Source: Hemerocallis citrina (taxonomy: Eukaryota > Streptophyta > Magnoliopsida > Asparagales > Asphodelaceae). From it: DNA of 64,000 nt. The first letter of the stretch is position 1; each line of letters starts with the position of its first letter. Shown piece by piece: positions 24,201 through 39,200 of this stretch. The notes beneath the pieces are model-generated. The model made no database searches and had not been told where the DNA came from. It was given only the letters and a program-made list of their open reading frames with translations. Both the position numbers and the translations under genes were made by a program. The DNA lies in assembly GCA_017893485.1 (NCBI GenBank), contig JACEHZ010000375.1, forward strand, positions 1 through 64,000, in the 5' to 3' direction.

Positions 24201-27200
24201 CAGAAAGATCATTGAAGTTTTTGAAAATTTATCTTCTCTCCACTTGCACTTTGCTCCCCTATCAGCCTTATCAACCTGACCATTGTCGATGATGGTCTGG
24301 TACTTTAGTTGTCATTTGCCATCAATATATATAATAAAACACAAAGAAAGCTATCAAGTGGCTCTCCTTCAATCCCCCCAAAATCATAGGTCTAGATCTA
24401 ACCTCACAAAACACATTTTCCCTCCCAAAAGTTTCCCCCCAAAACTCAAATTCAAATCCCCCCACCCAAAACAACTCCTTTATTTAAAAAATTAAGAAAA
24501 TTAAGAAAATAAAAATTCTCTCCCCCCCCCATTCAAAAAATTAAGAAAATAAAAATTGTTAAAATTTTTTTTAAAATAAAGAATTAAAAAACTTAAAAAC
24601 AAAAAAAAAAAACTTTAAAAAATTTTAAAATAATTCAAAAAAGTCAAAAACTTATAAAAAAATCATAAAAAATTATTTTTAAAAATTCAAAAAATTAAAC
24701 AAATAAAATAAATTAATAAACTTTTAAAAAAAATTAAAAATTTTAAAATTTTTTTAAAAATTTAAAATTTTAAAATTTTAAAATCTTAAAATTTAAAATT
24801 TAAAATTTAAAATAATTTATAATTTAAAATTTGAAATTTTGAAAATTTAAAAATCTTAAAGCAAATCCAAATCTAAATCCAATGTCGACCCCCAATCAAG
24901 AGGTCGTCGCCGATATCTGATCTGCTGTTGATTCCGTATCGATGACTCCACCAAATCGAGCGTGAATATCAAGCGACTCCGTATCAGCAACTCCCCTCCA
25001 CCGAATCGAGAGCCTCTATACGCAATGCGACTCTAATTTCATCTCATTAACCGAATTCTCATTCTAATTTTTGATTTTGTGTGTGCAGGGGATTACTCAG
25101 TTTTTTGCGGACTCGAATTTTGTGTGTGCATGGGATCTAAGTTCCGAGAGGTATGATTGTTTTATTTTTGGGTTTAAAAAATTTTAATTTGGTTATTTAT
25201 TTGATGAGTTTTTTATTGGTTTTGATTTAAGGAGTACGCAAATGAGTGATGAATTATTTGGTGGCCTCAACTTGGGCTTCCAAACCATAGCAAGACAGGT
25301 AAGCTGGCCAGCAACCTAAAATAACTTGGCAAATATGCAACATTAATTTCTTAATACAAGAGAAAATACTATCGTGAAGTATTCCCTTCACTGGTTATTA
25401 GAAACCATGAATGACATAACATATAAGAACTTTAGTATATGTTTGGATATATAGGATTGGGATGACAGGAGTTTATCAGTGAAGGGTGCAAACTCTCCAC
25501 TCAAGAAAGACAGCTAAAGTAAATTTGTTATTTATCCATTTTGATTTTTTTTATAAGGGTGCAATGGGGAGACAAAGTGGAGATAAAAGAAATGATTAGC
25601 TTGGATTAGAGTTTTGAGAACTTCATGTATTTTATTTTGGTTGAAATAATAATAAGAGGTATTTCAATTGCAAACTGAGTCTCAGACAAACAAATATTTA
25701 GATTATTGGTATTGTAGATACCTTCACACCTGCACTTGCGTTACCATTGTATTTAGACATGCTCATAGTGGTTATGGGATTAGAGTAAGCTCTATAAAAC
25801 CTATATGATGATGTCATTGCATAACTATTACAAGCATCTAAAAGTGATGTTGAAGTTAAAAAAAACTCTATGCAGTGTTTCTAACAAACTATATGCATTC
25901 CAGGTAAGTTCAAGCTAATGATCAAGAAGGCGATGGTTAAGCTTAAAGGTAGATATACTGCTTTCTCATATAATATGTTTACTACTTCAATTAATTTGCT
26001 GGACCTACAAAACTATTTTATATAATCAAACCAGGTGCACCGTTCCGAAGACGTGCCAAAGGCACGTGTCAACGGGCAAACCTAGAATGCATATAGTTGT
26101 ACCACTAACTATATGCATATAATTTGGATAATATTATATTATCCAAATTATTTGTACCATTAAGAGTTTTAGTAACAGATATAGTGCAGAATACATGACA
26201 TATCACCACAGCAAATAACTCAAAGCATAAGAATTGCAATAATAACCCATTTGCTTCTGTTCTCACATGCAAAACCAAAGCACTTTATTGATTTATACAG
26301 GTTTGTTTTGACTGCTGTTCGTTACCAAAAGCTTGTTATTATACTTGGTGTTGAGATCTTTGCCTGCCTCTTTATCCAAGTTTTCATAAAGATTCTAGGG
26401 TTCAGTTATAACATGTTTATAACCAAGTAACAAGTGTGGTCCAAGGGAATGATTAGTGCAAGTACTCAAATGAACTTTGACTAAACTTCAATGTGATGTC
26501 TAAGTTAGACCCGAAGAACCATTCTTATTTCTTTGTTAAACAGATATAATGTGAAAAGAATTAAAGAGTTCAGAGAGGGGAGAAAAGAGAGAATTTGAAG
26601 AGATACAGCCAGAGTAAAGAGACTGGGAGTGTGCGAAAAGAGAGAAGGAGAACCACATGGAGTACAGGTCTAAGAACTACCATGAAATTTTCGGCATTTT
26701 CAAAGCAAAAAACAAAAACAAAAAAATAGTCAAAGAATTCCCCTTAACTTAAGAGCAAGTTTGACATTTTGCAGTAGTTTATGGTAATTTTATGCATGAT
26801 AATAAAGTTCATGAGGTTTCGCATACTAAAAACCAAGATCATGCATTTTCTGAAAACACTCAAAATTTAAGGGTAGGTTTTCCAAATGGGAGACATTAAC
26901 TCCATAATTTTCTCCCATATATTCCCTCATTCGTGTACTTGATGTTAATATATGTATATACTCTCTAGCTAGGAAGCACCGATTCGGGTGCGGGGATGCG
27001 GGTGCGGGAGATGCAAGTGCGCGGATGCGGCAATTTCCAGAAACAGTAGGATGCGGGTGCGGCTGGGATTCGGCGAATATTTAAATAATTATTTTATATA
27101 TTATATATTTATATTTTTGTATAAAAAACCAAAATCATTGTTAATAATCATACATTAACCAAGAGATTTCAGTTCATAGAATCACATCAAGCAAGCATAC

Positions 27201-30200
27201 TATGTATATTTGAGTTCATACAATCACAACAAACAAGCATATTATATTATTATGTATATTTGAGTTCATACAATTACAACAAACAAGCAAACAAGCAAGC
27301 AAAAAAAAGGAAGCAAAAAGGATTAATTAAGGTTGTACGGACTTTTGTGGATCATACAATCACAACAAGAAGCAATAAAGAATTAATTATGGTCATACAA
27401 ACACAACAGGAAGCAAAAACTATATTTATAACTTCATCACCAGTGAAGTATGTGCACCAATCTCAAAGCAAGTTTAATGGTGGATATTGGCAACAGGAAG
27501 CAACATGAAGCAACAAAGTTTAATTGTGGATTACCAGAGAGGGAAGGCGGCGACGTCGAAGAGTGGAGGAGTCGACGGGCGAGGAATCGTCAGAGTCAAC
27601 GGCGAAGAAAAGGAGGAATTAACGGCGACGAGTGGAGAAGCAGAGTCAATGACGAAGAGTGGAGAAGCCAACGGAGAGATCATGAGTCGACGACAGCGAA
27701 ATAGAAGAATAGGGTTTTGATCGGGATTTGGGGATTTAGGGTTCTTGAGAGAGAGGGAGAGAAAACATCAGATAGAGAGAGAGAGAAAAAGAGTGGGATT
27801 TAGGTTTTTTTTTTAATAGCAAAGACCCAAATCCGCACCCTTACCGCACCCGAACCGCACCTTAGCCGCACCCATTAAAAATTTTAATATAAAATAATGG
27901 GACACGCACCCCGCCGCACCCCGTTCGTGTCCCGCCGCACCCCCGCCGCACCCGAGTCTGATACGAGTCCGACTCGGGTGCGAGAGCCTCCGTAAAGAGT
28001 CTGTGCTTCCTAGCTCTCTAGTATGTATATGACATGTGTATACCCATCTTGTATAAACTCATATATATGGTTGGCTTCTATATTCCCTAATAGATATGAT
28101 TTACATTTTCTCTATCTGATCTCTAACAGAGTATCAGAACCAAATGCTCTTGATCCTCAAATCAAAATCAAAATAGAGAAATCCTAAATCCAAATCCTCC
28201 CGATCTCAACTCAATCCCAATCTCAATCCCAATCTCAATCCTAATCTCAACTCCCGATCGTGATCCCAAATCTTTCACGATCGCGTTCCCAAACTCTTCT
28301 CCAGATCTCTAACTACTTCAACCTGCGCACCGAAATCTCACCATCGTAATCCAATACAAATCTCACCTGAACCCAATTCAATTCAAATCAATCCCGATTC
28401 AAATCCCAGATCCATCACAATCTCAACTCCACCCCCGGTTGAATCGTGGCTTTCACTTCCTCTCCCTCACCTATCCACTCCATTCCCACAACACCTGAAA
28501 ATTTATTTGGCTCTAAAAATTATCAAACTTGGTCTTTCCACATGTTTGTGCTTCGACGAGCTCATGGCATGGTTGATCATCTTACGGATGATCCGACATT
28601 AACGACCCTGCTATCGCCAACACATCCTACTCTTTACTTCGGACTTTAACATTACCTCTTCTGTTGCATCCACTTACACGCTTGCGAAGTGGAAAGCTCT
28701 AAATTCTGGAGTACAGAGTATTATTTGTTATTCTACTAGGTCTCCATATGTCAACAAATTGCTACTCTCATCTGCAAAGGCTATTTAGATTCATCTTCGA
28801 GATATTTATGAGCACTCTAATCATGCTCGTGAGTATGCCATGAATCTTGCTGCAACCTCCCAAGATGATTACACTATATTGCATCTCTTTACTTCTCTTC
28901 AGAACCTTTGGCAACAAATTGATGAGATTAAGGAGCCCTATAAGGAGTAGGTAGATTCACATAATCGAAAAAACCTCCATGAATTTTTTATGAGGCTTCG
29001 CCCAGAGTTCACTGATGTTCGCGGTCAGCTCATGTCCCGTGAAACAGTTCCCATCTTGGACCAGGCCAAATCAGCTGTGTTAGCCGAGGACCTTGCTTAT
29101 TTCATGGATTTATTTCATGCACTCTCCCAGTCAATTTCTTAGTATTTACCAATCTTGTCACAATGATCGCAACACCGTACAATCGTAAGATCAAAACCTT
29201 TCAGTCTGATTCTGGTGAAGTATATGTCTACGAAGTTCACAAATTTCCTACCCACTAGGGGAATATTTTCTCAACTATCTTGTCATGGAGCTCATGCTCA
29301 AAATGGCACTGCCGAAAGAAAATATAGACAAATCATTGAAACCACTAGGACCTTGCTTCTTTCTGCCTCTATTCCTCCTCAGTTTTGGGCTAAAGCTGCT
29401 CTTACCGATGTCGACATATTTAATATCCACCTTCGACTATCATTAGTGATGATACTCCTTTCTCTCGACTCACGGGCAAACCACCATCTTATAACCACCT
29501 ACGGATTTTTTGTTGTGTTTGTTATGTTCTCCTTCAACCGATTGAACGTAAAGAATTAAACGAGCAATATGTTCAGTGTGTACTCCTTGGTTATGATCCG
29601 AAGCGAAACGGTTATCGTTGCTATAATCCCAAAGCAAGACGTACTCGTGTATCTCGTGATATTCACTTTGTAGAAGATTGATTCTTTCTCGTTAAAATTG
29701 ACTCTCCAACAATTGATCATTTTTCTTTGGACTTTCTATATTTTTCATCCACATTCCTTGATCCCTCTCTTATGATTCTCGCACCACCTCCGATCATGCC
29801 CACACCCAGACAAGAGTTGTCCTCTGTGTCTGGTCCTCTACCTTTTCCTTCTTTAGCTCATCAGCGTATTCAGCCACTTCCACAGTATTTTACTCCTCGT
29901 GCTCAATCTATGACACATGAACCATTAGTGCCTTCACCGTTTCCTACAAAGCCTCCACCTACAGATCCCCCTGAGCCTCGCTATCCTTTGAGATCCCACC
30001 ATCCTCTTCGGCTTCCTACCCATCCCCGGGTGATCTGGAGTCCTCGGCTTTTCATGCTGCTATTCATTTTCAAATTAAACCTCAATACTTCAAAGAAGCA
30101 CCACAGATTCTCGTTTGGCAATAGCTATGGCAGATGAGTTGGATGAGTTGGATTCAAAACCCGATCTGATGGCACCATTGAGCACTACAAGGATCATCTT

Positions 30201-33200
30201 GTTGCACAAGATTTTCAACAAGAAAATGGGATTGATTATCAGGAGACATTTGCTCCCGTTGCACACATGACCACCGTAAAGACTCTTATTACTGTTGTTG
30301 CAGTCGTAACTAGCCTCTGTGGCAGTTGGATGCCTTCTTGCATGGTGAACTTCGTAAAAAAGTTTATATGCTTCCTCCACCTGGTCTACATCATCCCCAA
30401 AATATTGTATGTCGTCTTCGACGTGCACTCTATGGTCTCAAACAAGCTCCATAGGCTTGGTTTGAGCGCTTTAATTCCACAATTCACTATGTTGGTTTTC
30501 TTCATAGTGTCCATAATCCGGCTATGTTCATTCACTGCTCTGACAACGGTTGCACAATTTTGTTGCTATAAGTTGATGATATAATTATCACTGGTGATGA
30601 CCCTGGCTATATTCAGACTGTAAAAACCTATCTGCAGTTTGATATGATTGATCTTGGCTTGTTTCGGTATTTTCTTGGGAATGAAGTTACCTCTATAATC
30701 ATGATTATCTTTTTTCTCAACGAAAATATACCGCCAATCTTCTAGCAAGTGCCAATTTCTCTGATACTTGTACTGAAGCAACTCCTATGGAACTCAACTT
30801 GAAGCTCCGAACAGCATATGGGATTCATCTTCCTGGTCTTACTCGATACTGACATCTTTTGGGTAGTCTTGTCTATCTCACCATTTCTAGACCAGATATT
30901 TCTCATACGAACCATTATCTGAGCCAATTTGTGTCTGCCCCTACATCTGTGCACTATAGTCATATGCTTCGAGTGCTTTGCTATCTTCGTGGCACGATCA
31001 CCCGATCCTTATTCTTCTCCAAGTCCTCTTCACTAGCACTGCAAGCCTATACTAATGCCACTTAGGCTAGTAATCTTGATGATAGGCGATCCATCACGGG
31101 CTATTGTGTCTTTTTTGAAACTTCTCTCATTTTTTGGAAGTCAAAGAAGCAGACTACGGTATCTCGTTCTAGTTTGGAGGCAGAACTTTGTGCTCTTGTC
31201 GCCCCCACAGCAGAAGTGGAATGGTTATAATGGTTACTAGAGGATTCTGATATTGTTTCAAAGCAGACACCCATATTTTGTAATAATATTAATACCATCG
31301 AAATTGCCTCTAATCCAGTAAAGCATGAGCTTACTAAACATATTGGTGTTGATGCTTACTTCACTCGAAAACGCGTTCCTAAGGTCATATCCCTTCAATT
31401 ATGTGCCTTCTGAAGCTCAATGTGCGGATTTCTTCACGAAATCTCGGACGATGACCCAACATCAGGTGTTACTTTCCAAATTTGCTTTTGTTGATTCACC
31501 ATGAATTTGAGAGGGGTTGTTAAAATATGTATATACTCTCTAGTCTGTGTATGACACGTGTTTATCCCATCTTGTATAAACTCATATATATGGTTGGCTT
31601 CTATGCCCTAATAGATCAGATTTACATTTTCTCTATCTTATCTGTAGCACTTGATACCGGGAAACTATCCACTTTTTTCTCTCCATTATTTTTTATGTCT
31701 ATTAACTTTCATATATATTATATGTTTAGTTACACATACTTATCATTTTATTTCTAACTCAACAACGCTTAATTGCATAGGAGATACTTTAGATAATTAA
31801 ACTAACTCATTTTACTTAAATACCCAAGCTTTTGTTATTATATTCATAAGTGTCAATCAAACTTCACAAGAACAAATTTTACAAATGAATTTTCTTTTAG
31901 AATATTCTCAAACTCTTATACTATCCAATAGTTTTTTCGGAAGGGAATATTCTAAAAATTGGTTTCAACAACCCTTTACATTTCCAAGTAGAGAGTCAGA
32001 GTTATGGTTGTATGGACATTGTTTGTGCAAACCACACATGTATTTTAGTTCCATATACATTTTGTATTTTTAAAACTCGGCCATTGCATGTGCTAATCAT
32101 GTGTATTTATGCGTCAACTATGCGTGTAAAGAACAGACTATTTTATGTTGGCTCTTTGGCTACTTAACAAAACCTTCCTCCTTTATCTAGCTTCAAACAG
32201 GTAGCGAAAAGAATGAGGCCCTGTTTGGGAAGATACAAGCTATGCTAACTTAGGTTACCATCCATTATCTCCAACTTAAAGTTATCTTCTAATTTGATGT
32301 TTGGGACTGTTAAAGTTAATAAAAATAGATAGGAGTGCAGTTTAGATTACTTAGGTTATTTCAACTATTTCAACTTTTAGGGTGAGATATTTGTTGTTAC
32401 CTTAACTCCAAAATTAGTCCCAAACAGATCAGCCATGTTTGGGTATGGAGGTTAGTGGAGATAAGTAGAGGTTATGATGAGGACATCTGTTCCAGACGAT
32501 TTGGGCGTTTCTATCAGCGCAGGCATCGTCTTCATCAGCTGTTTTATTCAGTTTAGGACTTTTATTTTATTTCCATTTTTATGTAATCTTTTTTGTAATT
32601 TTTAGATTCTGAGAATATTTTGGAGATGTATTTCAAGATGTAATTGAGCCTATTTAAAGGCCCTGAGATGAATGAGAAAGGCATGCCATTATTGATCAAA
32701 AAAAATCTGTGTTGAGTTTTGCTCTTCATTTTTTCTCCTTTGTGTGATACAACTGAGAGACAAATTAGGGTTTGTGATAAATCCTAATCTAGTTTTAGAA
32801 TTAGTGATTAATTCTAAAATTTATCCCCACTTAAAAATCCCCAATACAAATCATAATCCCCTAATCCAAAACCTAATCCCCTAATCAAACCCTAATCCTC
32901 TTTCCCCTACCCGTAACCCGCCGCCTCTTCCTTCTCCTTCTTCTTCACATCCCCATCCCGTTCGAACCTACTTCACAACTCCCACAGAACCCATCGACCT
33001 CCCCTCACAAAATCCACACAGCCCCGTCACCCTCATCTTCCCCTTTCCCTTTTCATTTCCCAAACCCACTCCCGATCGAGCTCACAACCCCAAATCCCCC
33101 CATCATCGTCAACCTCGAAAACCCTCCCGACCGCCGGCCTCATCACCCCCATCAACCTTCTTCCCGTCCATCGAAACCTCTCCCAAACCCTAACACTACT

Positions 33201-36200
33201 GCCTTCCCTCTACCCCAATCCAGATCCAAAACCGAACGACCCATACCCCCACTGCTGCTGTTTCCCCCTCCTTGCAACCGGCGCCATCCCGACGCCGACC
33301 ACGCTGTCGCCGTTCGCCGTCCACCACCAGCGACCAGATCAGTCACCCCCGGCTTCGTTGCTGACTTTGTTTGCTGAGTTGCCGTGATCTGAGGTGCTGC
33401 CCAACTCCGAGATCTGCGTTGGTTTTCTTCGGATTCGGTATACTCTTTCCATCTCTTCCGTATTTATGTTTTACTGCCTTATCATCTAGTATATTATCTG
33501 ATTTGACTGTCGACCACAAAATACTGAGATTGAGTGATCCACATGCTAGATTAGGGTACGAATTGGTATTGCTCTTTTTACTTGCTGAAACACGTAGGGA
33601 TTTACTTATTGATTAAGATTGAATTATTAATTGGGATTATTAGCATTTGATTCAATTCTTGAAAACCCATCAAACCCGTTAACTGTTTTAAATTTCTAAC
33701 TTAGATCAGAACTGTCATGTTGGTAAAATTAACCCATTTAAATTCTTGGAAATTCTCTATTTTAGGGTTGGTTTTACATCATTTTGGTATCAGAGCGAAG
33801 GTTCTTAAAACCTTAGTTCTTGCATCGTAGGCATCATTTTTGCATTCATTTAGTATCGTGTAGTCTTTTATTTTATTTTATTTTATTTTTATTTTTATTT
33901 TATTTTAGTTCAGAATCATTTAAAAAAAAAAATAATAATAATTAGGACACACACGACCCCTAGACTTCCCAGACCTGAAATGGACAATCCTGATATCACC
34001 GCTACCCTAGCTGCCATCCAAGCAACTCTTGCCAATATCAATCAGAGGCTTGAGAAAGTGGAGCTAAATCAAAACATTGTCCCTGAGCTTCATGGCCATC
34101 GTCAGATCCCTCAAGGGAATGTTCATGACGATCGACGTCAAGAACGTGACCCTGACGAACAATATAAAAAGAACGTTAAGGCTGACGTTCCTCAATTTGA
34201 AGGCCACATGGAACCCCAAGCTTACCTTGATTGGGTCCGTGCCATGGACCACTATTTTGTGTGGTTCGACAAGAGCGAAGCCCTTAAAGTTAAATTTGCA
34301 ACTATGAAATTAACGGGTAAAGCTCAACAGCATTGGACCAATCTTGAACATGCCCGCAGAGGCCGAGGCCTGGCACCCATAGCCACTTGGGAGGCCATGA
34401 AAGAGAAGCTCACTGAGAGGTATGTACCGTTATCGTTCCACACCCGATTGCTAGATTCGTGGAACCTATTGTATCAAGGAAGTAAATCCACACAAGAATA
34501 TGTAGATAAATTTGATGACTTCCTTATTCGGTGCAACGCGTTAGGTAAAGAGAGTGAAGAACAAACTCTCTCTAGGTTCAGAGCTGGACTACGAGCTGAC
34601 CTTAGGAACGAGCTAATCTATAGAAACGTGGACTCAATAGCGGCAGCCTACGCCCTAGTCCTCGACATGGATTCTCTTAAAGCTAGTTCTCATTCTAGGT
34701 CCAGCGACTTGAGAGATCATTCCTCTAGAATGACCTCTACTGACCCACCTAGACCTAAGCCTCCCTCTCAGCACCCCAACAAATCTTACCCCAACAAACC
34801 TAATTCAAATTTTAACTCACATAGAGATGAACATAAGGGTAAGAACACTGGAAGAGATTACAGTAAGATTGACCCTCTCACTAAGTGCTATAAGTGTAAG
34901 GGCTATGGTCATGTTGCTAGCAACTGTCCCAGTCCTAGTAGGATAAACATAATAGAGGGTACCGCTGTCATTGCTGACGACTCAGACAATGAGTTTTCTT
35001 ATGAGCCTATCGAAGGCGATGACTTCGGTGAAGAAGAGGATGACCAGTATCTCCACTGTATTCGGTCTATCCAATCACCTCACTTGAATGTAGTTAGATG
35101 TGCTTTGTCCCAACTAAAAGAAGAAAATGATTGGAAGCGCACTGCTATATTCCACACCTTTACGACTATAGGTGGCAAAAACTGCAAGGTGATTGTTGAC
35201 AGTGGGAGCTGCGTCAACGCTGTCTCTTCTGCGGTCTTAGCAAAGACCGGACTTAAGGCTGAACCCCATCCACGCCCATACAAAGTATCTTGGATTGATG
35301 CAACAGCACTCCAAGTAACACATCGATGCTTAGTCCCTGTGGACTTCAAAGCTTACAAAGAGGAAATTTGGTGTGATGTGCTTAAAATGGATGTGGGTCA
35401 AGTCATTTTAGGGAGACCTTGGTTATACGATCACGATGTGACCATATATGGTCGATCCAACCAATGTGTGTTCCAGCACGATGGACTAAAAATAAAGCTC
35501 ATTCCCGTGAGGCCACGAACTAGTCCAGCTGAAACAACACCGGCTCCCTCGAGAAAGGGCAAGGAGGTAACGTATATGGGTGAAAAGGAACTTACAAATG
35601 AAATTGAAAAGGGGGCTACCTTTCTTCTACTCACAGCGAGAGAAGTCCCTAAAGATCCTAAGTCACTCATCCCGCCCCAAGTTACTCCTGTCCTTCAGGA
35701 ATTTGCAGATGTGTTTCCTGCTGACCTCCCCAACCAGTTGCCCCCATTGCGTGACATCCAACACGCTATTGATCTGGTTCCGGGAGCGAGTCTTCCCAAC
35801 TTGCCACATTATCGGATGAATCCGACAGAGCATGCTGAGTTGAAACGGCAAGTTGATGAGTTATTGGCAAAGGGCTTCATCAGAGAAAGTTTAAGTCCTT
35901 GCGCTGTTCCTGCTTTATTGACGCCAAAGAAAGATGGAACTTGGCGTATGTGTGTGGACAGCCGTGCCATAAACAAGATCACGGTGAAATACCGTTTTCC
36001 CATTCCTCGTTTGGATGACATGTTGGACATGATGTCTGGTGCCACAATCTTTTCCAAGATTGATCTTAAAAGTGGCTACCACCAAATACGTGTTCGTCCT
36101 GGTGATGAGTGGAAGACCGCCTTCAAGACGAAGGATGGCCTGTATGAGTGGATGGTCATGCCATTTGGAATGACAAATGCCCCGAGCACGTTTATGAGAA

Positions 36201-39200
36201 TCATGACGCAAGTACTCCGTCCCTTTATGGGCAAGTTCCTTGTGGTGTACTTTGATGATATTCTCATTTACAGCCGATCCGTTGGGCAACATCTTGACCA
36301 TTTGAGACAGGTCTGCGGTGTTTTGAGGAAGGAACAGCTTTATGCTAATCCTACCAAATGTACCTTCCTCTCCGATCAGACTATCTTTCTGAGATTTATT
36401 GTGTCTGCCAGAGGAGTATCTGCTGACCCAGAAAAGATACGAGCTATTACAGAGTGGCCTGAGCCCCGCAATATTCGTGATGTGCGGAGTTTTCACGGCC
36501 TTGCCACCTTTTATCGTCGGTTCGTGCGAGGATTTAGCACGATCATAGCTCCGATAACCGACTGTTTGAAGAAAGGTGAGTTTGTCTGGTCGAAAGAAGC
36601 CACGAATGCCTTCGAAGAGATCAAGAAGAGAATGACTCAGACACCTGTCATGAGGTTGCCTGATTTCACTAAAGTCTTCGAAGTAACATGTGATGCTTCT
36701 GGTTGGTATAGGTGGAGTCCTCAGTCAAGAGAGTCATCTTGTTGCTTATTTCAGTGAAAAGCTGAATGAGGCAAGACAAAAATACTCCACCTATGACAAG
36801 GAGTTCTATGCGGTCATTCAGTCACTTCGCTATTGGCGACATTATCTCCTACCGCAAGAATTCGTTATCTTCTCAGACCATGAGGCCTTAAGATTCCTTA
36901 ATTCTCAACAAAAGTTGAATCCGAGACATGCTAGGTGGGTAGAGTTCCTACAGGAATATTCATATACCATTAGGCATACGAAAGGGATTGATAATAAGGC
37001 CGCGGATGCGCTAAGTCGTTGTTACATGATCTTGTCTGCTCTGCGCACCGAAATTATTAGTTTTGAGAGATTGAGATATGAGTATGCCTCCTGCCCAGAT
37101 TTTCACGAGATCTACACCTCTTTGAAGGAAGGCATAACTCGAGTGATAGATGATTATTTCTTGAAAGATGATTATCTCTTCTATCGCTCCAAATTGTGCA
37201 TTCCTAGTACATCCTTACGAGAGTATCTTGTTTGGGAATTGCACGCTGGTGGCCTTGCTGGACATTTTGGGCATAGCAAGACCATTGATGCTGTGGAACA
37301 TAGGTTTTACTGGCCGAAGCTAAAGAGAGACGTTGTGAGACTTGTTAACAGATGTCACACCTGTCAACTTGCCAAGCAACAAAAACAGAACACAGGCCTG
37401 TACACTCCCCTACCTGTTCCCAGCCGCCCTTGGGAAGACGTGAGTATGGATTTCGTGTTAGGCTTACCGAAAACACAAAAGAAACACGACTCCATTCTTG
37501 TCGTCGTGGACCGTTTTTCTAAAATGGCCCACTTCCTCCCGTGCTCGAAAACTTTTGATGCATCCCGCGTGGCTCAGATCTTCTTTGATAATATTGTGAA
37601 GCTACATGGGTTGCCAAAAACCATTGTGTCTGATAGGGATGTGAAATTCACGAGTTATTTTTGGAAGACCCTATGGCACAAGTTAGGTACAAAATTAAAG
37701 TTTTCATCAGCGTTCCACCCACAGACAGATGGACAGACTGAGGTTGTCAATCGGAGTCTTGGCAATCTCTTACGTACTCTTGTGGGAGAGAACTTGGGAA
37801 CATGGGATTTGAAATTAACGGTTGCTGAATTTGCATATAACACATCTAGGAATAGAACCACTGGCATGAGTCCACACGAAGTTGTACACGGTTATCGTCC
37901 TAGGCAGCCTATAGATCTTGCCCCCATGTTAGAACATCACCGAGTCTCTGAGTCTGCATCTGCATTTGCATCCCGCATTCATGACTTACATAGAGAAATT
38001 TCCAAGAAAATTAATGAAAATAATTTTAACTACAAGTTAAGAGCTGATATTAGAAGGAAATTTAAAACTTTTAATGTGGGTGACGAAGTGATGGTTCGGA
38101 TTCGTCCGGAACGGTTCCCAGCGGGATCCGTTAAGAAATTGAACGCACGTGCTGCAGGTCCATTTAAAATTCTTCATAAAATCAATGATAATGCCTATGT
38201 TGTTGACCTCCCCGAAGGCTTTGGCATCAGTAAAACTTTCAATATTGAGGATCTAGTACCCTATGAAGGCCCAGAATTTAACCCTAGAAATCCTCTTATA
38301 GATGAGCCTACCCTGCAGCCTACTGGTGAGACTCCCCCATTACCCCCACTACCAGATACTACTTACCCATCGACAGAAGAGTTGGATAATATTTTAGATG
38401 ATCAGATAATCTCTACTAGAGATGGTGGTATTCATAGATATTTGGTAAGTTGGAAAAACAAGCCGGAGTCGGAGAACACTTGGATAGATCGCGGAGAGCT
38501 CCAGCGCTTGGATCCAGACCTCTTGGAGCACTATGACAGGAGGACTGGTTTTGACTCGACTGGGTCGAGCCTTCTCCCACCCGGGGAGAATGATGAGGAC
38601 ATCTGTTCCAGACGATTTGGGCGTTTCTATCAGCGCAGGCATCGTCTTCATCAGCTGTTTTATTCAGTTTAGGACTTTTATTTTATTTCCATTTTTATGT
38701 AATCTTTTTTGTAATTTTTAGATTCTGAGAATATTTTGGAGATGTGTTTCAAGATGTAATTGAGCCTATTTAAAGGCCCTGAGATGAATGAGAAAGGCAT
38801 GCCATTATTGATCAAAAAAAATCTGTGTTGAGTTTTGCTCTTCATTTTTTCTCCTTTGTGTGATACAACTGAGAGACAAATTAGGGTTTGTGATAAATCC
38901 TAATCTAGTTTTAGAATTAGTGATTAATTCTAAAATTTATCCCCACTTAAAAATCCCCAATACAAATCATAATCCCCTAATCCAAAACCTAATCCCCTAA
39001 TCAAACCCTAATCCTCTTTCCCCTACCCGTAACCCGCCGCCTCTTCCTTCTCCTTCTTCTTCACATCCCCATCCCGTTCGAACCTACTTCACAACTCCCA
39101 CAGAACCCATCGACCTCCCCTCACAAAATCCACACAGCCCCGTCACCCTCATCTTCCCCTTTCCCTTTTCGTTTCCCAAACCCACTCCCGATCGAGCTCA

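Larger units (their letters stand above)
23891..26937 (-). other. Intron 2 sequence, AT-rich, no gene seen
   Basis: Mostly unique AT-rich intron. 24490-24870 is almost pure A/T with runs such as TTAAAATTTTAAAA. 24880-25270 is less biased, with AATCGAGAG-type repeats that may be an old element. No supported coding sequence. Confidence 0.5.
26943..31649 (+). mobile_element. Ty1/Copia element with very short (132-bp) LTRs
   Basis: LTRs (26943-28128 including a nested hAT, and 31518-31649) start TGTTAA and end TAACA or GTAGCA. They are flanked by the exact duplication CTTGA (26938-26942 and 31650-31654). The primer site GAGTATCAGAACC follows the left LTR and a GAGGGGT purine tract precedes the right one. 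The interior is a heavily decayed gag-pol in Copia order (integrase before RT). It lies antisense to the host gene. Confidence 0.88.

Noticed and set aside
35915..36496. 193-residue minus-strand frame
   Set aside because: Shadow of the RT coding sequence of element B.
36690..36757. Programmed frameshift between element B frames
   Set aside because: This chromovirus lineage normally has one continuous frame, and the overlap interrupts RNase H rather than the gag-pol border, so a mutation is more likely.
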